Notes: generated by a model from the sequence alone, not told the origin. DNA of 64,000 bases from Flavobacterium aerium (GCF_030766725.1 NZ_JARQWR010000001.1:248001-312000); one strand, 5' to 3'; positions 24,639 through 33,781 are shown, counted from the first letter of the stretch. Program-made: numbers and translations.

Positions 24639-27319
24639 TGATCAAATTTTTTAATAAACCATGTTTTAACAAACTGAGTTAGCAAACAATATCCTACCAG
24701 AATACCAAGTAACCAAGGAAAATAGCTGAGCGGTAAGGGTTGCAGGTTAATCGTATGCGCAAAAGGAGTAAATGGAATTGCCAATCCAATCAACATAATC
24801 AAGGAAGTTAATGCAACTACAGGCGCGGTGGCCCAACTCTGTATGAAAGGAATCTTTCGAGTACGAATCATGTGCACAATCAATGTTTGGGATAATAATC
24901 CTTCAACAAACCACCCTGTTTGAAATAGACTCTGATGCTCAGGTGTATTTGCTTTGAAAACAAAGAACATGACCGCGAATGTGGCATAATCAAAAATAGA
25001 GCTGATTGGACCTATAAAAATCATAAAACGACTGATGCCACTGGGATTCCATTTTTGTGGTTTTTCCAAAAAGTCCGCATCCATCTTATCCCAAGGAATT
25101 GAAATCTGTGAGATATCATACAATAGATTTTGAATCAATAGATGAATAGGCAGCATCGGTAAAAAAGGCAAGAATACACTAGCTCCTAGCATACTAAACA
25201 TATTACCAAAATTACTGCTTGTCGTCATTTTGATGTATTTGATGATATTACCAAAGGTTCGACGACCATAAATCACGCCTTTACGGAGTACCATTAAATC
25301 TTTTTCCAATAAAATAATATCGGCACTTTCTTTCGCAATATCAACCGCTGTATCAACCGATATTCCTACATCGGCATTGCGGAGTGCCGGAGCATCATTT
25401 ATCCCATCACCCATAAAACCTACGGTGTGATCCTGTGCTTGAAGTAAGGTTACAATTCTGGATTTCTGTACAGGGCTTAATTTTGCAAAAATACTAGTGT
25501 TGGCTAATCGCAAACTTAATTCAACATCACCCATACGTTCGATATCATTACCCAAGAGCACATGTTCGAAGGGAATACCTACATCACGACAGATTTTCTT
25601 GGTTACAATGTCATTATCCCCAGTGAGAACTTTTACGGTAATGCCTAACTTTTGTAATCCTTCAATTGCCGGTTTGGCAGAAGGCTTTGCTGGATCGAGG
25701 AAACCAATGAATCCTGTAAGGACCATTTTGCTTTCATCTGCAACGCTATAATTGGCCGAACGATTGTCATATTCTTTGATGGCTACCAATAAAACCCGTA
25801 ATCCATCCTCATTCAATTTACGGGAAGTATTCAACACAGTAGCTCGCATGGCTTCATCCATAGGGACAATCACATCCTTCTCAATATGAATTTGAGCATT
25901 ATCACCGGGATAAAAAGCATGAGAACATAAATCGAGCATTTCTTCAACAGCTCCCTTACAGATTAATAATTGTTTTCCATTTTTTTGTTCGAGAATCACA
26001 CTCATACGACGGCGTTGGAAATCAAAAGGAATTTCATCGACCTTTCTATAATCCTCTTCTACTTTGAGGTAGTCATGTAATTCGATATGCTCCAATACGG
26101 CAACATCCAATAAGTTTTTTAAACCCGTTTGATGAAAACTATTAAAATACGCCCATTTTAGGACCTCATCATCTTCATGCCCCAATACATTTAAATGGCG
26201 TTCCAAGATGATTTTATCCATGGTAAGCGTACCCGTTTTGTCGGTACAAAGAATGTCCATAGCCCCAATGTTTTGAATAGCATTGAGACGTTTTACAATT
26301 ACTTTGCGTTTGCTCATGTTCTTGGCTCCTTTGGCAAGGTTTGCCGTAACAATCATCGGTAACATTTCAGGAGTTAATCCCACTGCGATGGCAATGGCAA
26401 ATAATAATGCTTCAAACCAATCTCCTTTGGTAAATCCGTTAATTAAAAACACTAAAGGAACCATGACCAACATAAAACGAATTAATAACCAACTCACTTT
26501 ATTTACGCCTTTATCAAAACTGGTTTCGGTACGTTTTCCACTGATGGCTTTTCCAATAGAACCTAAATAGGTTAGATTCCCTGTAGTCACTGCAATCGCT
26601 GTGGCAGTTCCGCTTACAACATTTGTACCCATAAAACAGAGGTTTTCCAGTTCCAAAGGCGATTTTGTTTCTGCATCTAGAATCTCATATTCTCTTTTTT
26701 CTAACGGCAATGATTCTCCAGTAAGAATTGCTTGGCTCACAAATAAATCTTTCGATTGAATGATGCGAATATCAGCTGGAATCATATCCCCTGCGCTGAG
26801 GTATATAATGTCACCAGGAACAATTTCTTTAATATCAATCTCATGTTTTCCTCTGATTCTGCGCAATACGGTAGCAGTGGTTTTAACCATGTTTTTCAAT
26901 TCATCCGCAGCGCGATTACTACTGTATTCCTGCCAAAAACGAAGAAACGAACTTAGGATAATCATAATCCCCACCACAATTACTGTTTTGTAATCTTTCT
27001 CACCCGGATCTGCCAATACAATATCCATGATAATAGAAATTATTACTAAAGCAATCAGAACGGCAATAAAGGGATTGACAAAAGCAGTAAACAATTGTTT
27101 GTACCAGGTAGGTGCCTTTTCATGTTGAATTTCGTTATAACCGAATTTTTTTATCTTTTCTTCGGCAGTGTTTGGGCTGAGCCCTTTATCACTGCTTTCC
27201 AGAAAAGCATAAAACAAATCACTTTTTGCTTTGGAAACACTACGAAGTTTAGTCGTAGCGATATCGTCAAAACCAGAGATTGTTTTGGCTTGCATTTGTT
27301 TTAGAGATTTAGTCATCAT
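24629..27319 (-). CDS. mgtA: Magnesium-translocating P-type ATPase
   Basis: An 896-aa P-type ATPase of the P3B (MgtA/MgtB) group. Seen are the dephosphorylation motif LTGES (199-203), phosphorylation motif CTDKTGTLT with D360, GLTPEMLPMIVTANLAKGA before it, the TGD nucleotide motif (VLTGDND), the hinge MGDGINDAPALRNADVGISVD and ten TMs including the C-terminal four. PEMLPMIVT is the Mg-type TM4 sequence. It imports Mg2+ when supply is low. It follows an MgtC-like gene by 20 nt and is followed by an overlapping small membrane protein. Upstream promoter block copy B probably drives it. Confidence 0.95.
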   Translation of the reverse strand: MMTKSLKQMQAKTISGFDDIATTKLRSVSKAKSDLFYAFLESSDKGLSPNTAEEKIKKFGYNEIQHEKAPTWYKQLFTAFVNPFIAVLIALVIISIIMDIVLADPGEKDYKTVIVVGIMIILSSFLRFWQEYSSNRAADELKNMVKTTATVLRRIRGKHEIDIKEIVPGDIIYLSAGDMIPADIRIIQSKDLFVSQAILTGESLPLEKREYEILDAETKSPLELENLCFMGTNVVSGTATAIAVTTGNLTYLGSIGKAISGKRTETSFDKGVNKVSWLLIRFMLVMVPLVFLINGFTKGDWFEALLFAIAIAVGLTPEMLPMIVTANLAKGAKNMSKRKVIVKRLNAIQNIGAMDILCTDKTGTLTMDKIILERHLNVLGHEDDEVLKWAYFNSFHQTGLKNLLDVAVLEHIELHDYLKVEEDYRKVDEIPFDFQRRRMSVILEQKNGKQLLICKGAVEEMLDLCSHAFYPGDNAQIHIEKDVIVPMDEAMRATVLNTSRKLNEDGLRVLLVAIKEYDNRSANYSVADESKMVLTGFIGFLDPAKPSAKPAIEGLQKLGITVKVLTGDNDIVTKKICRDVGIPFEHVLLGNDIERMGDVELSLRLANTSIFAKLSPVQKSRIVTLLQAQDHTVGFMGDGINDAPALRNADVGISVDTAVDIAKESADIILLEKDLMVLRKGVIYGRRTFGNIIKYIKMTTSSNFGNMFSMLGASVFLPFLPMLPIHLLIQNLLYDISQISIPWDKMDADFLEKPQKWNPSGISRFMIFIGPISSIFDYATFAVMFFVFKANTPEHQSLFQTGWFVEGLLSQTLIVHMIRTRKIPFIQSWATAPVVALTSLIMLIGLAIPFTPFAHTINLQPLPLSYFPWLLGILVGYCLLTQFVKTWFIKKFDQWL

Positions 27320-27339
27320 ACTGTGTCGGGGGTTAAAAC

Positions 27340-28056
27340 TTATAATTCTGATTCTTGTCCTATGAATTCCCAGCTTACTTTGGTTACATCTTGTTCTATC
27401 GTAAGACGGCTTACCATTTGTTCCATTAAGTAATCTTGAGCACCTACCGCAATAATTTCGGCTACAATAAGTGTATTATTTGTAGTGTCATTATCACTAC
27501 TAGAAAGTGCGCGTAATAATATTTTATCTTGATTTCCCAGTTGTTGCATGAGTAGTACTCGGATGTGATTCTCCACATTATCTTTACAGTTAATGATTAT
27601 TCTATATAGAGTAGAGGCATTTTCATTTTTTGGTGAAAATGAAATTTTATTCAATTGTGCTCCTAATGGACGTAGTGCTACATGGGCTATGATGACACAA
27701 AAAGCAGTCATGGAGGCTTCTGCAAAAAGACCAATGCCTACTAATGAACCTACAGCAGCAGAACACCAAATGGTGGCAGCAGTATTCAGTCCTTGCACAC
27801 TCAAACCGTCTTTCATGATGACACCTGCTCCTAAAAAACCAATGCCAGAGACAATTTGTGCCGCTACTCGGCTTGGATCTCCTGTTGCACCTGATACGGA
27901 AACAGACAATAGTATAAAGGTGGCCGATCCTACAGAAACCAGTGTGTTTGTGCGTAATCCAGCACTCTTTTGGCGCCATTGTCGCTCTATGCCAATAGCA
28001 AGTCCCAAGGCAAAGGCAAGCGCCAGACGAATTGCAAATTCATAGATTGTCAACAT
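27340..28056 (-). CDS. mgtC: MgtC/SapB family protein
   Basis: A 238-aa membrane protein with the MgtC signature: FAIRLALAFALGLAIGIERQWRQKSAGLRTNTLVSVG, then VAAQIVSGIGFLGAGVIMKDG and GLNTAATIWCSAAVGSLVGIG, giving four or five TMs, and an extra C-terminal ACT-like soluble domain (about 150-238). In Salmonella, MgtC lowers F-ATPase activity and helps survival in low Mg2+ and in macrophages; the role elsewhere is less clear. The operon here is mgtC then mgtA, 20 nt apart. The start overlaps the 75-aa gene before it by 17 nt. Confidence 0.93.
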   Translation of the reverse strand: MLTIYEFAIRLALAFALGLAIGIERQWRQKSAGLRTNTLVSVGSATFILLSVSVSGATGDPSRVAAQIVSGIGFLGAGVIMKDGLSVQGLNTAATIWCSAAVGSLVGIGLFAEASMTAFCVIIAHVALRPLGAQLNKISFSPKNENASTLYRIIINCKDNVENHIRVLLMQQLGNQDKILLRALSSSDNDTTNNTLIVAEIIAVGAQDYLMEQMVSRLTIEQDVTKVSWEFIGQESEL

Positions 28057-28267
28057 AGCTCATAGTATTTAAAGATTGATGGTGTAATATGGATTCTTGA
28101 GTTTCGTGAATTTCTTTTTTTGATGTATATAATGCATATTCTTCTCCGCCAATTGCGATATAAGGCATTGTTTCAGCCCCTAATTCTGTATCGTAATACT
28201 CTGGAATAAAGTTTATTTGCTGTTTTTTCTTTTGAAAAAAGAAGATAAATGGATGGATTAATTTCAT
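28040..28267 (-). CDS. Hypothetical 75-aa protein, first gene of the mgt operon
   Basis: Encoded directly before mgtC, overlapping its start by 17 nt. The first 17 residues are hydrophobic/basic (LIHPFIFFFQKKKQQ), followed by an acidic soluble part (AETMPYIAIGGEEYALYTSKK). I recognise no family. Its position between the operon promoter and mgtC recalls leader ORFs such as mgtL in enteric bacteria, but there is no Pro-rich stretch of that type. The gene starts about 100 nt after the -7 box and the leader contains an inverted repeat TTCACTG/CAGTGAA (28283-28322). Low certainty that it is expressed as protein. Confidence 0.5.
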   Translation of the reverse strand: MKLIHPFIFFFQKKKQQINFIPEYYDTELGAETMPYIAIGGEEYALYTSKKEIHETQESILHHQSLNTMSYVDNL

Positions 28268-28374
28268 GACGAATGGGATTGATTCACTGATGAACCACCC
28301 AAATCGTGTTCGTTACAGTGAAGTGTTATTAATTATTTTGAGACTGACGTCCATATTGTTTTTATTTTGTGGTG

Positions 28375-28443
28375 CAAATGTAAAACAGCCTAGTAGAATA
28401 GGCTGTTAGAGATCTTTTAGAAAATTATTAGAAAATTATTAGA
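28375..28443 (-). promoter_or_regulatory. Promoter block of the mgtC-mgtA operon (copy B of the shared element)
   Basis: Read on the minus strand: two full 11-bp direct repeats (28417-28427 and 28428-28438) and a partial third to 28443, 9 bp, inverted repeat AACAGCCTA/TAGGCTGTT (28384-28407), 1 bp, then TACATTTG (28375-28382), an exact -7 box. Spacings are identical to copy A at 24409-24478, while the base of the stem differs with compensating changes. 11-bp periodic direct repeats are the usual site for OmpR/PhoB-type response regulators. The adjacent gene-free stretch 28268-28733 otherwise holds only the leader and the upstream part of the protein-glutaminase gene. Confidence 0.78.
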
Positions 28444-28733
28444 GTAGGAAGGTGTAGAATTTAAACGCAGTAAGATGGGCTGTTTTGACAGAAGTTAGAA
28501 TTGAATTTCATCATCGTTTTATTTTTTATTTTAAGGTATAATTTTTGAAAATGGATTGACAAGCGTAAAGTTTAGTTCTGTAAGAATATTACCGATCAAT
28601 TTTCTTTATGAAAATATTGTTTGATTTGATGTTAAAATAATGATGATATTTAGTTAAAATGTAAATTTTTATACATATTTTTATGATTATAATATGAAAT
28701 GTTTTTATTGAAAATTAACCAAATCTATATCCA

Positions 28734-29693
28734 ATGAAAAAATTACTTTTTGTACCTATGTTATTTATGATGTTATTCTTGTCGAACTCTTGTTCAGAAA
28801 AGGATAACGAAAAATTAAATTCAGATCCATCCGATGGAGCTAAAATTGAAATGTCAGAGTATTCGACAACAATTCCCGTAAGTATTGATAAAACAGAAAA
28901 GCAAGCCAAAGTAGCCTTCATTTTGTCAGCGCAGTTTTATACTATTGAGTTGTCAAATGAAAATAAAGCGACTATTGAATTAATTGAAAATGCTATACAA
29001 GAAGAATATCCTGTACATATCTATTTGAAAAAAGGAACAAATGAGATTTTGAAAGTTACTAAGGCTTCTGATGCTGAGTTAAAACATTTTAAAACAATAT
29101 ATACAAAAGAAGTAGGTGAGATCGATGAGAAAGCTGCAAAGTTATTAAATGTTATTCCCAGTCAAGCAGTATTAAATAGTTTATTTACAAGCATTAAAAA
29201 TCAATCTTGTGGAGTTGCTACCAATTCTTGTATTTCTTTTCGATATGCAGTGGATGGATGTTATGCAAGAGCACATAAAATGAAACAAATTTTAGAAGAT
29301 GCCGGATATAGTTGTAAAAAGCAATTTGTATATGGGAATTTAAAAGCTTCAACGGGAACATGTTGTGTTTCGTGGAATTACCACGTGGCGGTTTTAGTGA
29401 GTTTTAAAAATGCTTCTGGTGTTAAAGAAACGAGAATTATTGATCCTTCATTATTCTCGAATGGAGCAGTAACAGAGCAAGAATGGAGAAATGCTTGTAT
29501 TAATCAATCTTGTGGAAGTGCATCTATAACAACCTTTGCTAATGCTCCAAGTAATGTTTTTTATAGAAACTCAAATGGTAAAGGAGTTATATATGATAAA
29601 AATTATGCAAAAACAGATTGTGTATTAAATGTTTTTAAAGATTATGTTGCGTGTGCATTACCAGCTCCTTCTATAGGTGTTTGTGGTCTTTAA
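28734..29693 (+). CDS. Protein-glutaminase (protein deamidase), lipoprotein-type precursor
   Basis: A 319-aa protein. The C-terminal part (about 139-319) closely resembles the protein-glutaminase of Chryseobacterium proteolyticum as I remember it, including NQSCG, DGCYARAHKMKQIL, KQFVYGNLKASTGTC, WNYHVAVLV and RIIDPSLFS. The Cys176, His217, Asp237 triad has the same spacing (41 and 20) as the known triad. This enzyme turns Gln side chains in proteins into Glu (EC 3.5.1.44). Before it lies a pro-region (about 25-138). The N-terminus MKKLLFVPMLFMMLFLSNSC with SEKDN after it looks like a lipoprotein signal, so the zymogen may be tethered to a membrane. It forms a single-gene unit. Confidence 0.9.
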   Translation: MKKLLFVPMLFMMLFLSNSCSEKDNEKLNSDPSDGAKIEMSEYSTTIPVSIDKTEKQAKVAFILSAQFYTIELSNENKATIELIENAIQEEYPVHIYLKKGTNEILKVTKASDAELKHFKTIYTKEVGEIDEKAAKLLNVIPSQAVLNSLFTSIKNQSCGVATNSCISFRYAVDGCYARAHKMKQILEDAGYSCKKQFVYGNLKASTGTCCVSWNYHVAVLVSFKNASGVKETRIIDPSLFSNGAVTEQEWRNACINQSCGSASITTFANAPSNVFYRNSNGKGVIYDKNYAKTDCVLNVFKDYVACALPAPSIGVCGL

Positions 29694-29694
29694 T

Positions 29695-29734
29695 AAACAA
29701 GGAGGAATGTTTTTATAAACATTCCTCCTTGTTT
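29695..29734 (+). terminator. Strong terminator after the protein-glutaminase gene
   Basis: An 18-bp perfect stem (arms 29695-29712 and 29717-29734, loop TTAT) begins 1-2 nt after the stop codon. The run of Ts is short, but stability is very high; it can also stop transcripts from the opposite side. Confidence 0.9.
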
Positions 29735-29792
29735 AATTATATGCTTGAAATTGCATTTATTCCGGATGTAACCGTTATAAATTATAAAATAA

Positions 29793-31139
29793 TTACTTTT
29801 TCTGTTCCATCAGGTATTTTGCAACAGCATGATAAGCGGGTAATGAAAAAGGATCATTTGCTCCATTGGCTGCGACAGGATGTGAGGCAAAACGAACGAT
29901 TACCATTTCTGCCTTTGGATCAATGTAAATTGCTTGCCCATGTACACCACGAGCCATGAATGCTCCATTTTCATTGTGTGTAATCCACCACATATTGCGG
30001 TAACTCCATCCTTTCAATAATGTATAATTGCTCTTTTTGAAGGCTTTTTTATTCCCCCCTTTTTTAATATCAGTGATGGCTGCTTTTGGGATAATCTGTT
30101 GTCCATTGGCAAAACCTTCATTGCGTATTAATTCTCCAAAACGAGCCATATCTCGTAACTCCATATTACTTCCACCCCCTGCAAAAGGAGTTCCAATTGC
30201 ATCTACAGAGAAGTAAGCATCTTGGTCCATTCCTAATTTACTCCAGATTTTTTCAGATAATACATCGGCTACATTTTTACCGGTTACACGAGCAATAATC
30301 CAACCCAGTACATCTGTGTTTACGGTTTTATATCCAAAAGAGTCTCCGTGCTTGCCTTGTTTTTTCACCGTAGGTAAATATTCATAATAGGTTTTGGCAC
30401 CATTATAATCCTTTGGTTTAGGAAGAGGATTACCAGCCGCAGAAAATTTCCATATTTCTGCATTCGGGTCGGCATAATCTTCACTGAATTTCAAAGCTGT
30501 TGTCATATCCATTACTTGACGAACAGTGGCATCACCAAAAGCAGATGTTTTTAATTCTGGAATATAAAATGCGACGGTTTTATCGGGATTGATTGTACCT
30601 TCCTGAACGAGTGTACTGGCCAAGGTTCCAATAAGTGATTTTGTCATAGACATTGCAGCATGTTGTCCGTCGATGTTTAAGGCTCCAAAATATTTTTCAT
30701 AAACAATTTTACCACGATGCATTACCAGAATACCATCGGTATAATTTTTCAGTAGAGATTCATTCCATGTCATGGTTTGTTTTAAACCAATAGGAGTAAA
30801 AGTAATATTGTCAATTTGTACGTTTAAATTTGTCGAGAGTGGAGCGGCTGAATTTAAACCTTTGGATACAGTAACGGTAGGCATAAATTGACGCATATGG
30901 GCAACACTCCATCGCATACCTGGGAAATCGAAGAAACTTCCATCTTCAAAACGAAGAATGCGATTGTCTGGTGGTGGAGAACCTTGCATCCAGCCCATTT
31001 TAATAGGATCGCTTTCTTCTGCACTAAGGAAGTTGGTTTTATCCTGTGCTTTTCCAGTGGTGTGCAATAACAATATACTGGAGAGCAATAACATCGATTT
31101 TACTGATTTTAAAGGATGGGAGGATGTAATTTTTTTCAT
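29793..31139 (-). CDS. Serine hydrolase of the beta-lactamase / class C family
   Basis: A 448-aa exported protein (signal peptide about 1-32, ending GKAQ) of the beta-lactamase-related serine hydrolase family (Pfam Beta-lactamase). The SxxK motif is S164-MTK167, the second motif region is FGYKTVNTDVLGW with Tyr270, and a late HGQAIYIDP plays the KTG/HxG role. These proteins include esterases, D-aminopeptidases and carboxypeptidases; without further work the substrate cannot be named. It is a single gene, divergent from the Asp/Glu racemase 206 bp away, and the intergenic region shows no clear operator. Confidence 0.88.
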   Translation of the reverse strand: MKKITSSHPLKSVKSMLLLSSILLLHTTGKAQDKTNFLSAEESDPIKMGWMQGSPPPDNRILRFEDGSFFDFPGMRWSVAHMRQFMPTVTVSKGLNSAAPLSTNLNVQIDNITFTPIGLKQTMTWNESLLKNYTDGILVMHRGKIVYEKYFGALNIDGQHAAMSMTKSLIGTLASTLVQEGTINPDKTVAFYIPELKTSAFGDATVRQVMDMTTALKFSEDYADPNAEIWKFSAAGNPLPKPKDYNGAKTYYEYLPTVKKQGKHGDSFGYKTVNTDVLGWIIARVTGKNVADVLSEKIWSKLGMDQDAYFSVDAIGTPFAGGGSNMELRDMARFGELIRNEGFANGQQIIPKAAITDIKKGGNKKAFKKSNYTLLKGWSYRNMWWITHNENGAFMARGVHGQAIYIDPKAEMVIVRFASHPVAANGANDPFSLPAYHAVAKYLMEQKK

Positions 31140-31345
31140 GTTTACCTGTTTTTTTAAGGTGAGAAATATTGAAAAGAAATGCTGGATACTAACCTGAATA
31201 GGCTAGCATAATGCGGGTTTGTTTTTTGGTGTGCTATCAAATTTAATAAAAAAATTCATACGAAATGAGAATCAATGTATATTGTGTATTAATAAATTAA
31301 GTATCTTACTATAGTAATAAGAGAACATTAAATAACAAGGAGAAT

Positions 31346-32041
31346 ATGAAAGTTATCGGTTTAATTGGCGGCATGTCATGGGAAAGTTCGGTTTTGTATT
31401 ATCAAATAATAAATAGAAGAACGCAACAAACTTTAGGCGGTAGCCATTCATCAGAATGCCTGATGTATTCTGTTGATTTTGGCGAAATCGCTGCATTACA
31501 ACATCAAGGAGATTGGAATGCTTTAGAAAAGAAAATGATTGATGCTGCTCAACGTTTGGAGCGTGGAGGTGCTGATATGATTTTGATTTGTACTAATACG
31601 ATGCATAAAATGGCCGATGCTATTGAGCGTAATACAACAATTCCATTATTGCATATTGTGGATAGTACAGCCGAAGCAATTCAGCAAAAATCCTATAAGA
31701 AATTGGGGATGCTGGCCACTAAATTTTCGATGGAAGAGGACTTTTTAAAAGATCGTTATAAGACAAAATATGGGATAGAAATTATTGTTCCAAGTGCTGC
31801 GGAAAGAACAGAAGTCCATCGAATTATATATGAAGAATTAGTACAGGGTATTATTAAAGAAAGTTCCAAAGAAGTCTATTTGAAAGTAATTGAGAATTTA
31901 CTAAAAAATGGAGCAGAGGGAATTATTCTTGGATGTACGGAAATTGAACTTTTAATTAACCCCAATGATGTATCTGTCGATGTATTTGCAACAGCAAAAC
32001 TACATGCAGAAAAAGCAGTTGATATTGCTTTAGGAAAATAA
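31346..32041 (+). CDS. Aspartate/glutamate racemase family protein
   Basis: A 231-aa amino-acid racemase without cofactor. The two catalytic Cys are C82 in ILICTNTMHK and C197 in IILGCTEIEL; the opening KVIGLIGGMSWESSVLYYQ is the classic aspartate racemase (YgeA/RacX-like) start, and SVDFGEI, with an acidic residue, also fits. The enzyme interconverts L- and D-amino acids, here Asp, Glu or broad-range. D-amino acids may feed the cell wall or signalling; no linkage to other biosynthetic genes is seen. The stop is 1 nt from the convergent 202-aa gene. Confidence 0.9.
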   Translation: MKVIGLIGGMSWESSVLYYQIINRRTQQTLGGSHSSECLMYSVDFGEIAALQHQGDWNALEKKMIDAAQRLERGGADMILICTNTMHKMADAIERNTTIPLLHIVDSTAEAIQQKSYKKLGMLATKFSMEEDFLKDRYKTKYGIEIIVPSAAERTEVHRIIYEELVQGIIKESSKEVYLKVIENLLKNGAEGIILGCTEIELLINPNDVSVDVFATAKLHAEKAVDIALGK

Positions 32042-32042
32042 A

Positions 32043-32651
32043 TTAGTTGAACTTCATCTCGATGAGGTAGTAGTGTGGAATATCATATTTATCACCAAAT
32101 TTTTCTGGATCAAAGTTAGATTGGGCTACTTCACAATAAGAGGAGGAACCATCTTTGTGTTTTGTGGGTGTGATTAAAGATAAAATATAAAAAGCTTTGT
32201 TTACAGGAACATCGATTTCAGATTTTGATCCCAAGAAATTTTTGACAACATAGCGTAGATTATTATCCAATAATGTGAAGCTTTCCTTTCTGCTGGCAAA
32301 TCGGTCTGCGAAAATTTGTATTTTAAACTCTTTTTTATCCGTAATCTTTCCGGCTATTTTAAATTTAATTTTTTCTTCTTTAATTCTGAAATATTCATCT
32401 TCTGAACTATCAAATAAGGTGGTTGTTTTGATTAGAATATTTTTTTTAAACTCTTTGATATTGATTTGATAATTTTTTCCAACGAGTTCTTTTCCAGAAA
32501 AAACAATTTCATCAATGGATATTTCTTCAAATAATAGTAAGGTTTGTAAATCAGTAGAATAACCAGAATTGATTTTCATTTTTATGCCTTCTTGAGAAAA
32601 AGAATTGATAGAAGAAAGGAATAAAATAACGAGTATAAAATAGTTTTTCAT
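32043..32651 (-). CDS. Hypothetical exported protein
   Basis: A 202-aa protein starting at the ATG at 32651, which gives a clean signal peptide (NYFILVILFLSSINSFSQ); the longer open frame upstream is only the decayed remnant of the neighbouring histidine kinase. The mature part has mixed alpha/beta content (IKEFKKNILIKTTTLFD, KIKFKIAGKITDKKEFKIQI) and does not match a family I know. A fragment of the same gene's 5' end (first 24 codons nearly identical) lies at 33835-33915 behind the full histidine kinase gene, showing that it originally stood directly next to that kinase. Confidence 0.65.
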   Translation of the reverse strand: MKNYFILVILFLSSINSFSQEGIKMKINSGYSTDLQTLLLFEEISIDEIVFSGKELVGKNYQINIKEFKKNILIKTTTLFDSSEDEYFRIKEEKIKFKIAGKITDKKEFKIQIFADRFASRKESFTLLDNNLRYVVKNFLGSKSEIDVPVNKAFYILSLITPTKHKDGSSSYCEVAQSNFDPEKFGDKYDIPHYYLIEMKFN

Positions 32652-32829
32652 AAAAATAAGTTTAAACATGTGGTAATTCAACGGTGAAAGTTGTGCCTTC
32701 ATTCTGTTTGGAGACGACATGGATTTCACCTTGATGCAATAGAATTATTTTTTGTATTAAAGATAGACCAATTCCATTATCTTGAAAGCGAATAATAGTT
32801 TTTGTTTTAAAATAAGTAATAGCAATTGT
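32580..32829. repeat. Duplicated kinase/neighbour junction, left copy (with deletion)
   Basis: This 250-bp segment repeats 33844-34177 in the same orientation, apart from point changes and an 84-bp gap. It contains the start of the 202-aa gene and the end of the histidine kinase. The gap lies between the 12-bp repeats CCAATTCCATTA, which occur twice in the right copy (34032-34043, 34116-34127) but once here (32768-32779), as expected for a slippage deletion. Confidence 0.9.
32662..32829 (-). pseudogene. Fragment of the 3' end of the histidine kinase gene
   Basis: The minus-strand frame encodes TIAITYFKTKTIIRFQDNGIG joined to LSLIQKIILLHQGEIHVV and ends in VELPHV like the intact kinase at 33926-35293, but lacks 28 residues between (deleted in frame) and everything before. 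It has no start codon of its own with a plausible protein. It is a by-product of the duplication. Confidence 0.88.
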
Positions 32830-32863
32830 CCTGCTTAAATCAGGAAGTGGCATTCTCCGTCAA

Positions 32864-33781
32864 TTATATTTTCCACATTCCTTTACTTACCTCTACCACT
32901 TTTCCTCCTATTTTTAAGGTATATTTATCATCTTTCAACTCTCCATCTAAGCTAATATATGATTTGCGATTCATTTGAAATCCTTGTTCAATTAAAGCGT
33001 ATATATTTGATGATTCATTCTTCAGGAGATAAGCAAGAAAACAACCATTTGCACTTCCTGTGGCTGCATCTTCAATTAATTTTTCATTTTCGACACAAAA
33101 CATTCTGGTATTGAAATCATTTGACTTCTCAAAAGTTTCTTTCGTTACGAAAAATAATGAAGTAGTAAAACCTGTTAGACTGTTTGTTTTGTGTTTTTTT
33201 ATTTGTTTTAAAAACTCGATTATTTTATGAGAATCAAGTTTAATTCCATTCATTTCCTCCAAGTTAACAATAGGAATGATAATATATGGCAACCCTGTAC
33301 TGATTTCCTCAATTGGCTTCAGACTATTGAGTGATTTGAGTTTTATTCCTAATCCTTCTGCTATTTCTTTATGAGTATAACTAGTAATAAATTCAGGTTG
33401 AGCTTGCGTCATTATAAAATTACTATTATCAATATCATCCACAGAAGTCAAATCGATAATAATTTTAGAATGTTTTAAGTTTAAGGTTACTCTTTTAGCA
33501 GGTTTTGGTAGTAAATATTTAGAGATTATAAAAGCAGTTCCTAAAGAAGGGTGACCAGCAAAAGGGACTTCATATTCTGGCGTAAATATTCTAACATCGA
33601 ATTTCTCGTTGTTATGTTTTTTCTTTACAAATGTAATCTCTGGAAAATTAAGTTCTCGCGCAATTTCAAGCATGTTTTTTTCTGAAGCATTATCTTTATA
33701 ATCTATAAAAACTGCTAATTGATTTCCTCCATATTTTGATGAAGTAAATACATCAACTAAATAATATTCTATTTCTGCCAT
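32864..33781 (-). CDS. PhzF family isomerase-like protein
   Basis: A 305-aa protein with the PhzF fold: EYYLVDVFTSSKYGGNQLAVF at the start, the catalytic Glu48 in LNFPEITFV, the phosphate/carboxylate loop FAGHPSLGTA, and EDAATGSANGCFLAYLL near the end. Family members are isomerases or epimerases; only some take part in phenazine synthesis and no other phz genes are near, so another small-molecule substrate is likely. The gene sits between two copies of the kinase/202-aa gene junction, on about 1 kb of otherwise unique DNA, which points to insertion together with a duplication. Confidence 0.88.
   Translation of the reverse strand: MAEIEYYLVDVFTSSKYGGNQLAVFIDYKDNASEKNMLEIARELNFPEITFVKKKHNNEKFDVRIFTPEYEVPFAGHPSLGTAFIISKYLLPKPAKRVTLNLKHSKIIIDLTSVDDIDNSNFIMTQAQPEFITSYTHKEIAEGLGIKLKSLNSLKPIEEISTGLPYIIIPIVNLEEMNGIKLDSHKIIEFLKQIKKHKTNSLTGFTTSLFFVTKETFEKSNDFNTRMFCVENEKLIEDAATGSANGCFLAYLLKNESSNIYALIEQGFQMNRKSYISLDGELKDDKYTLKIGGKVVEVSKGMWKI

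Noticed and set aside
32662..32853. Short kinase-like frame as an independent small gene
   Set aside because: It is a decayed duplicate of the neighbouring kinase end with an internal 28-codon deletion and no own start.
32864..33781. PhzF gene as evidence for a phenazine biosynthesis cluster
   Set aside because: No other phz-type gene is near; the family is broad and often unrelated to phenazines.
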